From positions 3,411,001-3,475,000 of the forward strand of contig NZ_CP049866.1 in the NCBI RefSeq assembly GCF_011300215.1: a DNA stretch of 64,000 nt. The letters run 5' to 3'. This DNA comes from Nocardioides piscis. Lineage in GTDB: Bacteria > Actinomycetota > Actinomycetes > Propionibacteriales > Nocardioidaceae. The position numbers were made by a program, and so were the translations under genes. How positions within the stretch are numbered: position 1 is the stretch's first letter; every line of letters begins with the position of its first letter. Under the pieces are notes generated by a model. The model was not told the DNA's origin. It did not search any database and saw nothing but the letters and a program-made list of their open reading frames with translations. Of this stretch, positions 33,825-41,898 are shown piece by piece.

Positions 33825-35290
33825 GTGTGCTGGCGATCGACGCCGGGACCGCGGGCGTCACCGCCGTGGTCGTCTCTGTGCAGGGAACGATCGTCGCGAA
33901 GGGCTACCAGGAGTTCTCCCAGCACTTCCCGCAGTCGGGCTGGGTCGAGCACTCTCCCGAGGAGATCTGGCAGGCGACACTGGAGGCGACCCGGGAGGTG
34001 CTGACCAAGGTCGACGCGAGCGAGCTGACCGCGATCGGGATCACCAACCAGCGCGAGACGATCGTGCTGTGGGACCGCGAGACCCTCGGGTCACCCCGTC
34101 GCGCGATCGTCTGGCAGGACCGCCGTACCGCCGACATCTGCACCCGGCTGCGGGACGAGGGCCACGAGGACCGGGTCAGTGAGCTCACCGGGCTACGACT
34201 CGACCCCTACTTCTCGGCCACCAAGCTGATGTGGCTGGCGGAGCACGAGCCCAACACGTGGGCCCTCGTGGAGTCGGGCCGATATGCCGTGGGGACGGTC
34301 GACTCCTACCTCATCGCCCGGATGACCCGGGGCACGTGGCACGTCACCGACGTCTCCAACGCCAGCCGGACCCTGCTCTTCGACCTCGAGGCCGGTGACT
34401 GGTCCGACGAGCTCTGCTCGCTCTTCGGCGTCCCTCGCGACGCCCTGCCCGACCTCGTCCCGAGCTGGGGAGAGATCGCAACGTGCGAGCCGGCCACGTT
34501 CCTCGGCCTCGCGCTGCCGATCGCCGGCATCGCCGGAGACCAGCAGTCCGCGCTCTTCGGGCAGACCTGCTTCGACGAGGGCGACTCCAAGTGCACCTAC
34601 GGCACCGGCTCCTTCATCCTGACCAACACCGGTTCCAGCGTCGTGCGCTCCGAGGCCGGCCTGCTCAACACCGCCGCGTGGCGATCCCCCGACGGCACCC
34701 TCACCTACGCCACCGAGGGCGCGATCTTCGTCACCGGCGCGGCCGTGCAGTGGCTGCGCGACGGGCTCCAGATCGTCGGCTCCGCCGCAGAGACCGATGC
34801 CATCGCCTCCACGGTGCCCGACACCAACGGCGTCGTGTTCGTCCCGGCCCTCACCGGGCTGGGCGCGCCCCACTGGGACCCGCACGCACGCGGACTCATC
34901 ATCGGCATCACCCGCGGCACCACCCGCGCCCACATCGTGCGCGCGACCCTGGAGGCGATCGCCTTCGAGGTGCGCGACGTCCTGGCCACGATGCCCTCGA
35001 TCGCCACCCTCCGCGTCGACGGCGGAGCCGCCGCCAACGACCTGCTCTGCCAGCTCCAGGCAGACCAGGTCGGTCTCCCGGTCGAACGTCCCGAGATCGT
35101 TGAGACGACGGCCCTCGGCGCGGCGTTCCTGGCCGGCCTGGGGACGGGGACGTGGGACTCCACCGATGCGCTGCGCGAGACCTGGTCGCTCGAGAAGCGG
35201 TTCGAGCCGGCCGCCGAGCGCAAGTCGGCCGACCTGGACTACGCCCGCTGGCAGGACGCGGTCGAGCGGTCCAAGGGCTGGGCTGGCTGA
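33821..35290 (+). CDS. glpK: Glycerol kinase
   Basis: 489 residues of the FGGY family. It has the actin-fold phosphate motif LAIDAGTAGVTAVVV, substrate residues in TNQRETIVLWDRETL and IVWQDRRTA, the GIAGDQQSALFGQTCF loop, the GTGSFILTNTG phosphate 2 loop and LRVDGGAAANDLLCQ. It phosphorylates glycerol to sn-glycerol-3-phosphate. The first residues (IDAGTAGV rather than IDQGTTST) depart slightly from classic GlpK, so a related polyol kinase is a minor alternative. No glpF or glpD is adjacent. Confidence 0.87.
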   Translation: MSVLAIDAGTAGVTAVVVSVQGTIVAKGYQEFSQHFPQSGWVEHSPEEIWQATLEATREVLTKVDASELTAIGITNQRETIVLWDRETLGSPRRAIVWQDRRTADICTRLRDEGHEDRVSELTGLRLDPYFSATKLMWLAEHEPNTWALVESGRYAVGTVDSYLIARMTRGTWHVTDVSNASRTLLFDLEAGDWSDELCSLFGVPRDALPDLVPSWGEIATCEPATFLGLALPIAGIAGDQQSALFGQTCFDEGDSKCTYGTGSFILTNTGSSVVRSEAGLLNTAAWRSPDGTLTYATEGAIFVTGAAVQWLRDGLQIVGSAAETDAIASTVPDTNGVVFVPALTGLGAPHWDPHARGLIIGITRGTTRAHIVRATLEAIAFEVRDVLATMPSIATLRVDGGAAANDLLCQLQADQVGLPVERPEIVETTALGAAFLAGLGTGTWDSTDALRETWSLEKRFEPAAERKSADLDYARWQDAVERSKGWAG

Positions 35291-35303
35291 TCAACCCTGT
35301 CGG

Positions 35304-35326
35304 ACTCGCCACCACGTATGGCGAGT
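35304..35326. terminator. Bidirectional terminator hairpin
   Basis: ACTCGCCA (35304-35311) and TGGCGAGT (35319-35326) form a perfect stem over a 7-nt loop; outer CAACC/GGTTG may extend it. It lies between the convergent glpK and coiled-coil genes. Confidence 0.65.
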
Positions 35327-35332
35327 GGTTGC

Positions 35333-36220
35333 TCAGCCGAGCCGGGCCAGCGCCTCCTCGGCCGTCGCCAGTGCCGCCTCGGTCTCGGCAAGCGAGTCCG
35401 CTGCTTCCGACTTCACGTCCTCGGCGTCCGCGAGCTCGTCGTCATTGGCCTCGAGATCACTGTCCAGCTGGGCGAGACGTCGCTTGAGCTCGTCGACCTC
35501 GGCCTGCAGCTGGAGCGACTTCGCCTCCAGCGCCTCGACCTCGTCCGAGGCGGCCGTCAGCGCCTCCCGTGCCGACTCGACCTCGGCCCGGGCGTCCTCG
35601 ACGTCCCGGGCCGCTGCCTTCCTGACCTTCTCGTCTGCCTCCGGATCGGGCACGACATGGAGGTCGGGGCGTCTGGGGCCGACCGCCTCGGTCGGCGCTG
35701 CCGCGAAGCCCATGGCCTCCGGGACGGCCAACGCCGCCGCGACCTCGACCTCGCCCATCCCGGTGACGGTGAGACCGGCCACCAGGAGCCCGCTGCGCAC
35801 AGCGGCTGCTGCGTCCTCGTCGACCATGCCCGCCGTCAGCGTGGCCTCGACCTGGTCGGCCACGGCGGCGGTCACCCGCACCCCCTCCTCGTGGGCGAGA
35901 CCTCGGGCCCGGGACGTCACGGCCGCGGTCAGCTGGCGTCGCTGACGCGTCAGGGCGCGGAGCTCGTCGCCGTCGAGGTTGGTCTGGGCCTCTCGCAGGG
36001 CGGCCCCGACGTCGAGCACCTGCTCGACCTGCGGTGCGTCGCGGCGTACGAGGAGGTTCACGACCCACGCCGCGAGGGAGGGCTTCTTCAGCGCCTTGAT
36101 CCGCGCCGCCAGGCCCTTGTCCGCCTTGTGCTCCCGGACGAGCGAGTCCCGCGTCGGCGTGAAGTCGCCGAGCGGCAAGCCATAGAGCCGGTCGGCGATC
36201 TCGAGCAGCGGGTCGGTCAC
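35333..36220 (-). CDS. Coiled-coil protein of unknown function
   Basis: 295 residues. The N-terminal ~170 residues are helical and Ala-rich, starting with PLLEIADRLYGLPLGDFTPTRDSLVREHKA and KKPSLAAWVVNLLVRRD. The last ~100 residues are a continuous coiled coil rich in Ala, Glu and Asp. No membrane segment or signal peptide is present. The N-terminal motif recurs in many actinobacterial proteins of unknown role. GTG start with TAGGAT 6 nt upstream. Confidence 0.72.
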   Translation of the reverse strand: MTDPLLEIADRLYGLPLGDFTPTRDSLVREHKADKGLAARIKALKKPSLAAWVVNLLVRRDAPQVEQVLDVGAALREAQTNLDGDELRALTRQRRQLTAAVTSRARGLAHEEGVRVTAAVADQVEATLTAGMVDEDAAAAVRSGLLVAGLTVTGMGEVEVAAALAVPEAMGFAAAPTEAVGPRRPDLHVVPDPEADEKVRKAAARDVEDARAEVESAREALTAASDEVEALEAKSLQLQAEVDELKRRLAQLDSDLEANDDELADAEDVKSEAADSLAETEAALATAEEALARLG

Positions 36221-36226
36221 ACCCGG

Positions 36227-36232
36227 ATCCTA
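36227..36232 (-). promoter_or_regulatory. -10 element of coiled-coil protein gene
   Basis: TAGGAT on the minus strand, 6 nt before GTG 36220. Confidence 0.6.
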
Positions 36233-36254
36233 GGCAGGGCCGCGGGAAGCGCGC

Positions 36255-36914
36255 TCAGGCGCCGTCGTCGTCGTCGAGGCCGTGCGCGATCGCCCACCGG
36301 GTCAGCTGCACCCGGTTGTTCATCTGCAGCTTGCGCAGCGTGTTCTGGACGTGGTTCTGCACCGTGCGGTGGGAGATGACCAGCCGGTCAGCGATCTGCT
36401 TGTAGCTCATCCCCTTCGCGACCATCTTGAGGATCTCGGTCTCGCGCTCGGTCAGCTCGTCGCGGGGGTCGTCGGCCGGGCCGTCGGCCATGCGGCGGAA
36501 CTCGCCGAGGACCAGCCCGGCGAGGCCAGGAGTGAAGACGGTGTCGCCGGCTGCCACGCGGCGTACGGCGTCGAGCAGCTCCTCGCGCGAGGCCGACTTC
36601 ACCAGATAGCCGGTCGCACCGGCCTTGACCGCCTCCAGGACGTCCTGCTGCTCACCCGAGGCGGAGAGGATCAGGACCCGTGCCGCGGGGTCGTGCTGGA
36701 GGACCTGGGCGGTGACCTCGACTCCGTTGGGGCCGGGGATCTGGAGGTCCAGGACCACGACCTGCGGGCGCGCGGCCGGGAACCTCGCCAGTGCCTGATG
36801 GCCGTCCGCCGCCACGGCGACGACGTCGAAGCCGGCGGCGATCAGGTCGCGCTCGACCGCGTCGCGCCACATCGGGTGGTCGTCGACGACCATCAGACGG
36901 ATCGGGTCGCTCAT
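36255..36914 (-). CDS. NarL/LuxR-family response regulator (MacR-like)
   Basis: 219 residues: receiver domain with phospho-acceptor Asp56 (VVVLDLQIPGPNG) and Lys in GYLVKSAS, then a GerE helix-turn-helix (LTERETEILKMVAKGMSYKQIADRLVISHRTVQNHV). Its partner is the MacS-like kinase two genes upstream. It also has its own TAGGGT promoter 7 nt before the ATG, whose first three bases are the TAG stop of the preceding gene, so it may be expressed apart from the kinase. Confidence 0.92.
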   Translation of the reverse strand: MSDPIRLMVVDDHPMWRDAVERDLIAAGFDVVAVAADGHQALARFPAARPQVVVLDLQIPGPNGVEVTAQVLQHDPAARVLILSASGEQQDVLEAVKAGATGYLVKSASREELLDAVRRVAAGDTVFTPGLAGLVLGEFRRMADGPADDPRDELTERETEILKMVAKGMSYKQIADRLVISHRTVQNHVQNTLRKLQMNNRVQLTRWAIAHGLDDDDGA

Positions 36915-36921
36915 GGCAGCG

Positions 36922-36927
36922 ACCCTA
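36922..36927 (-). promoter_or_regulatory. -10 element of response regulator gene, overlapping a stop codon
   Basis: TAGGGT on the minus strand; its TAG is the stop of the flavin-reductase-like gene. A 7-nt spacer leads to ATG 36914. Confidence 0.55.
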
Positions 36928-37434
36928 GTGGGAGTAGCGACCCCGTCGGTGGAGCAGCGGGTCGTCGGCGTCGCCCACCTCGACCCGGTCGATGCGCACC
37001 AGCACCTCGAGCGACCAGCCGATCCGGCGGCTGCTCTCGACCGTGCCCTCGGCCCACGTGTCGATGTCGGCCAGTCGCGGTCCGGCTGGGGTGTCCAGCC
37101 ACGTGTCGGCTGCGAAGAGCCCGCCCGGCGCCGGCATCTGCCCCGCGAACTGCTCGGCGAGGTCGCGATGGCGCCACTGGAGGAGGTGGATCACGCACCG
37201 CTCGTCGGCCGCGTCCAGCACGTCGGCGAGGTCGGAGTCGGGGTCGAGGAGCGCCACGGCGTACGGCGGGGCGCCAGGCACCACCAGCAGGGAGGACACC
37301 GTGAGGCCCGCACGTCCCGCACCGGACCCCGCGGTCCACAGGGACACCTGCCCTCCGAGCCGGCCGCGGAGCTGACGCGCGGCCTCGCGGGCGCCGTCGG
37401 GGTCGGCGAACGGGTGGCCGGAGTGGATGCTCAT
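36925..37434 (-). CDS. Flavin-reductase-like (split-barrel) protein
   Basis: 169 residues. The segment GLTVSSLLVVPGAPPYAVALLDPDSDLADVLDAADERCVIHLLQWRHRDLAEQFAG matches the FMN-binding split barrel of flavin reductases, with the usual sequence of SSL, P-P and AEQFAG blocks. Its ATG overlaps the stop of the kinase gene (ATGA) and it is directly followed by the regulator gene. A flavoprotein placed between a sensor kinase and its regulator suggests redox or flavin input, which is inference. Confidence 0.72.
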   Translation of the reverse strand: MSIHSGHPFADPDGAREAARQLRGRLGGQVSLWTAGSGAGRAGLTVSSLLVVPGAPPYAVALLDPDSDLADVLDAADERCVIHLLQWRHRDLAEQFAGQMPAPGGLFAADTWLDTPAGPRLADIDTWAEGTVESSRRIGWSLEVLVRIDRVEVGDADDPLLHRRGRYSH

Positions 37435-38573
37435 CGCGGGACGGCCAGCTCCCACTCGGTCCCGTGCGCCCCGGTGTCGAGCGTCGCCGTACCCCCGAGG
37501 TCTGCGATCCGGCCGCGGATCGACTCGCTGACCCCGAGCCGTCCCTCGCCGGCTGCCCCGTCCAGCCGACCGGGCGCGATCCCCGGCCCGCTGTCGCGGA
37601 CGGAGACGACCACCTGATCGGGCAGGGCCTCGAGCAGCACCCACGCCTGGGCGTCCTCCCCCACGTGGTCGGCGACGTTGTCGAGACAGGCCCGCACGGC
37701 AGCGACGAGCTCGGCGGCCGCATCGGCGCGCAGCTCCACGGGGACGCCGGGGGTCACGACCTCGACGCGCAGCCGATGGCCGCTTCCGAGCTCTTCGAGC
37801 ATCCCGGCCACGTCGCGCACCGCGCTGCCGGCCGACACGGTCCCCTGCTGACGGATCAGCGATCGCAGCACCCGCTCCTGCTCACCCGCCAGTCGACCCA
37901 GCTCGGCGAAGTCGGCATCGGCCGAGGCACTGCCTCGTCGCTGCACCAGCGCGAGCACCTGCAGCACCCCGTCGTGGACCGCCCGCGCCAGCCTGGTCCG
38001 CTCCTCGGCGGCTGCGGCGATCCGCTGCGCCTCGTCGCGCTCGGCCGCCATCCGCTGGAGCGACTCACACATGTAGCCGACGATCGGACCGCCGATCATC
38101 AGCAGGAAGACGTTGCCGTAGTTGGCCTGGTCGATCGAGTCACGCAGCCCGAGGTCGACCACCGACAACGCACAGGCCGCCACCAGGCCGCCCTTCCAGT
38201 GCCAGTGGATCGCCCAGGCCAGCAGCGCGCCCATCACCCAGAAGCCGGGGATGGTCGCGTTGAAGTCGGGCCCCTTGACCAGCGGGGTGGCCGCCACCGC
38301 ACCCACCGCGAAGGCCAGGTCGGCGACGAACAGCAGGGGCGTACGGCGTCGGGCGCTCGCCGTCGCCCAGATCACGAACCCCGTCCAGGCGACGAGCACG
38401 ACAAGCACGAGGAGTGCGACCCAGGGGTGGTCGTAGTTGGCTCGGCGATAGACGTTCAGGACGATCAGGTTGATCGTCACGACGAGCCGCACGAGGCTCA
38501 GGGCCCGGAAGAGCCGGTCCTCGACCGCGACCCCGGCGCGTGACGAGCGTGTCGTCGTGCCCGACCCCGCCAT
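37431..38573 (-). CDS. MacS-like sensor histidine kinase
   Basis: 380 residues. About five or six membrane helices (residues 25-170) form the sensor, followed by a HisKA_3 dimerisation helix with phospho-accepting His200 (LARAVHDGVLQVL) and a degenerate HATPase (DNVADHVGEDAQAWV, VRDSGPGIAPGRL, GHGTEWELAV-like end). This matches the MacS family of NarL-type kinases. It forms an operon with the flavin-reductase-like and response regulator genes. Confidence 0.9.
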   Translation of the reverse strand: MAGSGTTTRSSRAGVAVEDRLFRALSLVRLVVTINLIVLNVYRRANYDHPWVALLVLVVLVAWTGFVIWATASARRRTPLLFVADLAFAVGAVAATPLVKGPDFNATIPGFWVMGALLAWAIHWHWKGGLVAACALSVVDLGLRDSIDQANYGNVFLLMIGGPIVGYMCESLQRMAAERDEAQRIAAAAEERTRLARAVHDGVLQVLALVQRRGSASADADFAELGRLAGEQERVLRSLIRQQGTVSAGSAVRDVAGMLEELGSGHRLRVEVVTPGVPVELRADAAAELVAAVRACLDNVADHVGEDAQAWVLLEALPDQVVVSVRDSGPGIAPGRLDGAAGEGRLGVSESIRGRIADLGGTATLDTGAHGTEWELAVPR

Positions 38574-38599
38574 GGATGCGGCCCCCGTCCCGGCCTTGC

Positions 38600-39352
38600 T
38601 CAGGACGCCAGCTTGTCGTCGGAGTCCGCCTCAGTGGACGCGTCCACCGGCTTGGGGTCCTTGGGCTCGCTGGCCGCCTTGGCGAGCTGCTTGGCCCGGG
38701 TGGCGTACATGTCGACGTACTCCTGCTGCGAGAGTCGCATGATCTCGTACATGATCTCGTCGGTGATCGACCTCAGGATGTAGCGGTCGTTCTCCATCCC
38801 CTCGTAGCGCGAGAAGTCAAGCGGCGGGCCGAAGCGCACCACCGGCCGGGTCCAGCGGCCGAAGACCTTGCCGCTGGGCGCCACCACATCGGTGCCGACG
38901 ACCGCGCACGGAACGACCGGCGCCATCGTCTCGAGCGCGAGCCGGGCGACCCCGGTCTTGCCGCGATAGAGCCTGCCGTCGTGGCTGCGCGTGCCCTCGG
39001 GATAGATGCCGAACAGCTCGCCCGACTCGAGGATCCTCTTGGCCGAGCGCATGGCCCCCTCGGCCGCGTTGGCGCCCGAGCGGTCGATGGGCACCTGGCC
39101 CGCACCGGAGAAGAACTTCTTCTGGAACCAGCCCTTGATCCCGGGGGTGGTGAAGTATTCGGCCTTGGCCACGAAGGTGACCCGTCGGGTCAGCGTCAGC
39201 GGCATGAACAGCCAGTCGGCGTAGGAGAGGTGGTTGCTCGCCAGGATGGCCGGGCCCTCCTGCGGGACGTTGGCCAGGCCATAGGCCTTCGGCCGGAAGA
39301 CGATGCGCAGGACCGGGCCGAGGGCCACCCACTTCAAGAACCAATAGAGCAC
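38600..39352 (-). CDS. plsC: 1-acyl-sn-glycerol-3-phosphate acyltransferase
   Basis: 250 residues of the PlsC fold for phospholipid synthesis. The NHX4D motif is NHLSYADWLF, the acyl-binding block is KAEYFTTPGIKGWFQKKFF, and FGIYPEGTRSHDGRLYRGKTG supplies the EGT motif. A hydrophobic N-terminal segment likely associates with the membrane. The C-terminal tail is charged. It matches Rv2182c in position. GTG start with a TAGGGT hexamer 6 nt upstream. Confidence 0.92.
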   Translation of the reverse strand: MLYWFLKWVALGPVLRIVFRPKAYGLANVPQEGPAILASNHLSYADWLFMPLTLTRRVTFVAKAEYFTTPGIKGWFQKKFFSGAGQVPIDRSGANAAEGAMRSAKRILESGELFGIYPEGTRSHDGRLYRGKTGVARLALETMAPVVPCAVVGTDVVAPSGKVFGRWTRPVVRFGPPLDFSRYEGMENDRYILRSITDEIMYEIMRLSQQEYVDMYATRAKQLAKAASEPKDPKPVDASTEADSDDKLAS

Positions 39353-39358
39353 GGACCG

Positions 39359-39364
39359 ACCCTA
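39359..39364 (-). promoter_or_regulatory. -10 element of plsC
   Basis: TAGGGT on the minus strand, 6 nt before GTG 39352. Confidence 0.6.
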
Positions 39365-39424
39365 TCCCGCGCAAAACCTACTGATGAGTCACCGACAAGT
39401 CCCGTCTGGTGCACAATCAGCCCC

Positions 39425-40192
39425 ATGCTGATCCATCCCACGGCCGAGCCGTTCTCAGCCCCTGCCCGCCCTGAGCTCACTGGGGGTCGTTCTGTCGGGG
39501 TGCTCGTGCTCCATGGCTTCAGCGGATCGCCTGCATCCATGCGCCCGTGGGCCGAAGACCTGAACGGTCGCGGCTACGCAGTGGAGATGCCACTGCTTCC
39601 GGGGCACGGGACGCGTTGGCAAGACCTCAATGGAGTGACCTGGCGCCAGTGGTACGACGAGGCGTCGACGGCCCTCGATCGGCTCCTGGAGACGTGCGAG
39701 ACCGCTGTCGTGTGTGCGCTGTCGATGGGCGGATCCGTGGCCTTGCGGCTGGCTGAGGAGCGCGGCTCCGACGTCGGCGGGCTGGTGCTGGTCAATCCCT
39801 TCGTGTCGAGCAAGCGGCGCGAGCTCCTCGCCCTACCAGTCCTCAAGAGGATCCTGCCCGGGCTCAAGGGCATCACCAATGACATCAAGAAGCCCGGCAT
39901 GGACGAGATCGGCTATCCCATGCTGCCCTTGAAGGGACTGGCGGAGGTCGTCGCGATGTGGCGTGTCGTCGTCCCTGACCTGCCCCGGGTCACGCAGCCG
40001 CTGCTCTACTTCCGCTCTCGTATCGACAACGTGATCGACGCCTCCTCGAGCGCGACTGTGCTGGGTGCGGTCAGCTCGAGGGACGTGGAGGAGCGACTCC
40101 TCGAGGAGAGCTACCACGTCGCCACGCTCGACCACGACGCGAAGCGGATCTTCGACGAGTCGGCGGAGTTCATCGCGCGCGTCACCGCTTGA
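39425..40192 (+). CDS. Alpha/beta hydrolase (carboxylesterase/monoacylglycerol lipase type)
   Basis: 255 residues. Oxyanion motif LVLHGFSGSPASMRPWAEDL, nucleophile Ser in ALSMGGSVAL, acid Asp in FRSRIDNVID and His in ESYHVATLDHD complete the triad. The pattern matches Est30/monoacylglycerol-lipase-like enzymes. Divergence from plsC suggests a link to acylglycerol turnover. The ATG at 39425 has a CACAAT hexamer 7 nt upstream; no Shine-Dalgarno is evident. Confidence 0.87.
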   Translation: MLIHPTAEPFSAPARPELTGGRSVGVLVLHGFSGSPASMRPWAEDLNGRGYAVEMPLLPGHGTRWQDLNGVTWRQWYDEASTALDRLLETCETAVVCALSMGGSVALRLAEERGSDVGGLVLVNPFVSSKRRELLALPVLKRILPGLKGITNDIKKPGMDEIGYPMLPLKGLAEVVAMWRVVVPDLPRVTQPLLYFRSRIDNVIDASSSATVLGAVSSRDVEERLLEESYHVATLDHDAKRIFDESAEFIARVTA

Positions 40193-40202
40193 GCCGCGGG
40201 GC

Positions 40203-40208
40203 TACCGT
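40203..40208 (+). promoter_or_regulatory. -10 element of small membrane protein gene
   Basis: TACCGT, 6 nt before GTG 40215. Confidence 0.5.
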
Positions 40209-40214
40209 TCAGCT

Positions 40215-40658
40215 GTGAGCGGCACCAGCGACAGCGACCCGACGGGCGAGGAGCCCGGACAGGACTCGCGGGCCGCGCAGGACGAGCAGTGGCGAGCCAT
40301 CGTCGCCAACTACGGCGACCGGGTCGAGCCCGAGCCGAGCCCGGCCGAGCCTGACCCGGAGGAGCTGGTGGTGCCGGAGCCCGAACCACGGATCGAGCTC
40401 GCTGCGGCACACGACGAGCAGCGGTTCGTCCCTCCGCCTCCGCCTCCGCTCCCCCGCCCCGCACCCAGGCGGGCCGTCGCGTGGGCCGGGCTCTTCGGGG
40501 TCCCGGTGATCGTGCTGCTCACGCTGGTGATGCAGGTCGACCTGCCCGAGCTGATCGACTATGCGTTCCTGGTGTGGTTCGTCGGCGGCTTCGGTTATCT
40601 CGTCGCGACCATGCCACCGTCGCCGCGCGAGCCCTGGGACGACGGCTCGCGCGTCTGA
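40215..40658 (+). CDS. Hypothetical protein with Pro-rich arm and two membrane helices
   Basis: 147 residues. The N-terminal ~90 residues are acidic and Pro-rich (EPEPSPAEPDPEELVVPEPEP, then a PPPPPP run). Two membrane helices follow (about 94-112 and 117-135). The short tail is polar (PSPREPWDDGSRV). A small conserved actinobacterial membrane protein of unknown role. The GTG start is set by the -10 hexamer 6 nt upstream. Confidence 0.68.
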   Translation: MSGTSDSDPTGEEPGQDSRAAQDEQWRAIVANYGDRVEPEPSPAEPDPEELVVPEPEPRIELAAAHDEQRFVPPPPPPLPRPAPRRAVAWAGLFGVPVIVLLTLVMQVDLPELIDYAFLVWFVGGFGYLVATMPPSPREPWDDGSRV

Positions 40659-40662
40659 CGGC

Positions 40663-40668
40663 TAGGGT
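40663..40668 (+). promoter_or_regulatory. -10 element of TIGR00300-type gene
   Basis: TAGGGT, 6 nt before GTG 40675, in the 16-bp gap after the previous gene. Confidence 0.6.
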
Positions 40669-40674
40669 CGCGCT

Positions 40675-41898
40675 GTGAGTGTGAGCGAGAGCGTCGAAGT
40701 CACCGGCCACCTGATGGACAGCGGGATCCTGTCCCGGATCCTCGACGACATCCGTGAATACGACGGCGACTACGTCATCGACCAGTTCGACGTCGGTCAC
40801 GAGGCGTCCGACACCAGCCGGGCGGCCATCACGGTCTCGGCGGAGGACGACGAGTCACTGCAGCGCCTGCTGATGCGGCTGCAGACCAAGGGGGTCAACC
40901 AGGTCGACCCGGGCGAGGCCTCGGTCAGCGTGGCCGACCTCGACGGCGTCTTCCCCGACGGCTTCTACTCCACCACCAACCTGGCCACCCGGGTGCGGAT
41001 CGGTGGCAAGTGGCTCACCGTCGACAACCCGGAGATGGACTGCGGCCTGGTCGTCGATGGCGAACGCGTCTACACGTTGCCCATGTCGGACGTGAAGGTC
41101 GGCATGCAGGTCGTGACCGGCGCATCCGGCATCAAGGTGACAGTGCCCGTGGTCGAGCGGGGCGGTGACTCCTTCGGCTTCATGGAGTCGGACGTCTCCA
41201 GCGAGAAGCCGCAGGCCGTGCTGGTGCGACAGGTCGCCGACGGCATGCGCGAGGCGAAGGCCGCAGGAAAGAAGGTGCTGTGGGTGGGTGGCCCGGGCGT
41301 GGTCCACACCGGCGCCGCCCCGGCCATGGTCGCGATGGTCGACGCAGGCTTCGTCGACGTGCTGTTCGCCGGCAACGCCCTCGCAACCCACGACATCGAG
41401 TCATCCCTCTACGGCACCAGCCTCGGGGTCGACCTCGCCCACGGGCGCGGCGTCGAGCACGGTCACGAGCACCACATCCGGGCCCTCAACACGATCCGCA
41501 AGCAGGGTTCGATCAAGGCCGCGGTCGACAACGGTGTCCTGACCGGCGGCATCATGCACGCCCTGGTCAAGCACGAGAAGCGCTTCGTGCTCGTCGGTTC
41601 GGTGCGCGACGACGGCCCGCTGCCCGACGTGCACACCGACGTGATCGTGGGCCAGCGCGCCATGCGGGCCGAGCTCACCGACGTCGGGTTCTGCCTGATG
41701 GTGGCGACGATGCTCCACTCGGTGGCGACCGGCAACATCCTGCCGGCCTCGATCCCGCTGGTCTGCGTCGACATCAACCCCGCCACCGTCACCAAGCTGG
41801 CCGACCGCGGCTCCAGCCAGGCCAAGGGCATCGTCACCGACGTGGGTCTCTTCCTCGAGCAGCTCGCCCACGAGCTGGTCCCCGCCTACCGCCGCTGA
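40675..41898 (+). CDS. TIGR00300/LOR-SDH-domain protein, possible ornithine cyclodeaminase
   Basis: 407 residues. The N-terminal ~100 residues form the LOR/SDH conserved domain (VEVTGHLMDSGILSRILDDIREYDGDYVIDQFDVGHEASDTS). The C-terminal part is a Rossmann-like region (KVLWVGGPGVVHTGAAPAMVAMVDAGFVDVLFAGNALATHDIESSLYGTSLG). Archaeal relatives (TIGR00300) act as alternative ornithine cyclodeaminases, and the cyanobacterial ArgZ/AgrE protein carries this domain. Neighbouring genes give no amino-acid context, so the activity here is inference. Its 3' end overlaps the convergent glucokinase by 13 nt. Confidence 0.78.
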   Translation: MSVSESVEVTGHLMDSGILSRILDDIREYDGDYVIDQFDVGHEASDTSRAAITVSAEDDESLQRLLMRLQTKGVNQVDPGEASVSVADLDGVFPDGFYSTTNLATRVRIGGKWLTVDNPEMDCGLVVDGERVYTLPMSDVKVGMQVVTGASGIKVTVPVVERGGDSFGFMESDVSSEKPQAVLVRQVADGMREAKAAGKKVLWVGGPGVVHTGAAPAMVAMVDAGFVDVLFAGNALATHDIESSLYGTSLGVDLAHGRGVEHGHEHHIRALNTIRKQGSIKAAVDNGVLTGGIMHALVKHEKRFVLVGSVRDDGPLPDVHTDVIVGQRAMRAELTDVGFCLMVATMLHSVATGNILPASIPLVCVDINPATVTKLADRGSSQAKGIVTDVGLFLEQLAHELVPAYRR

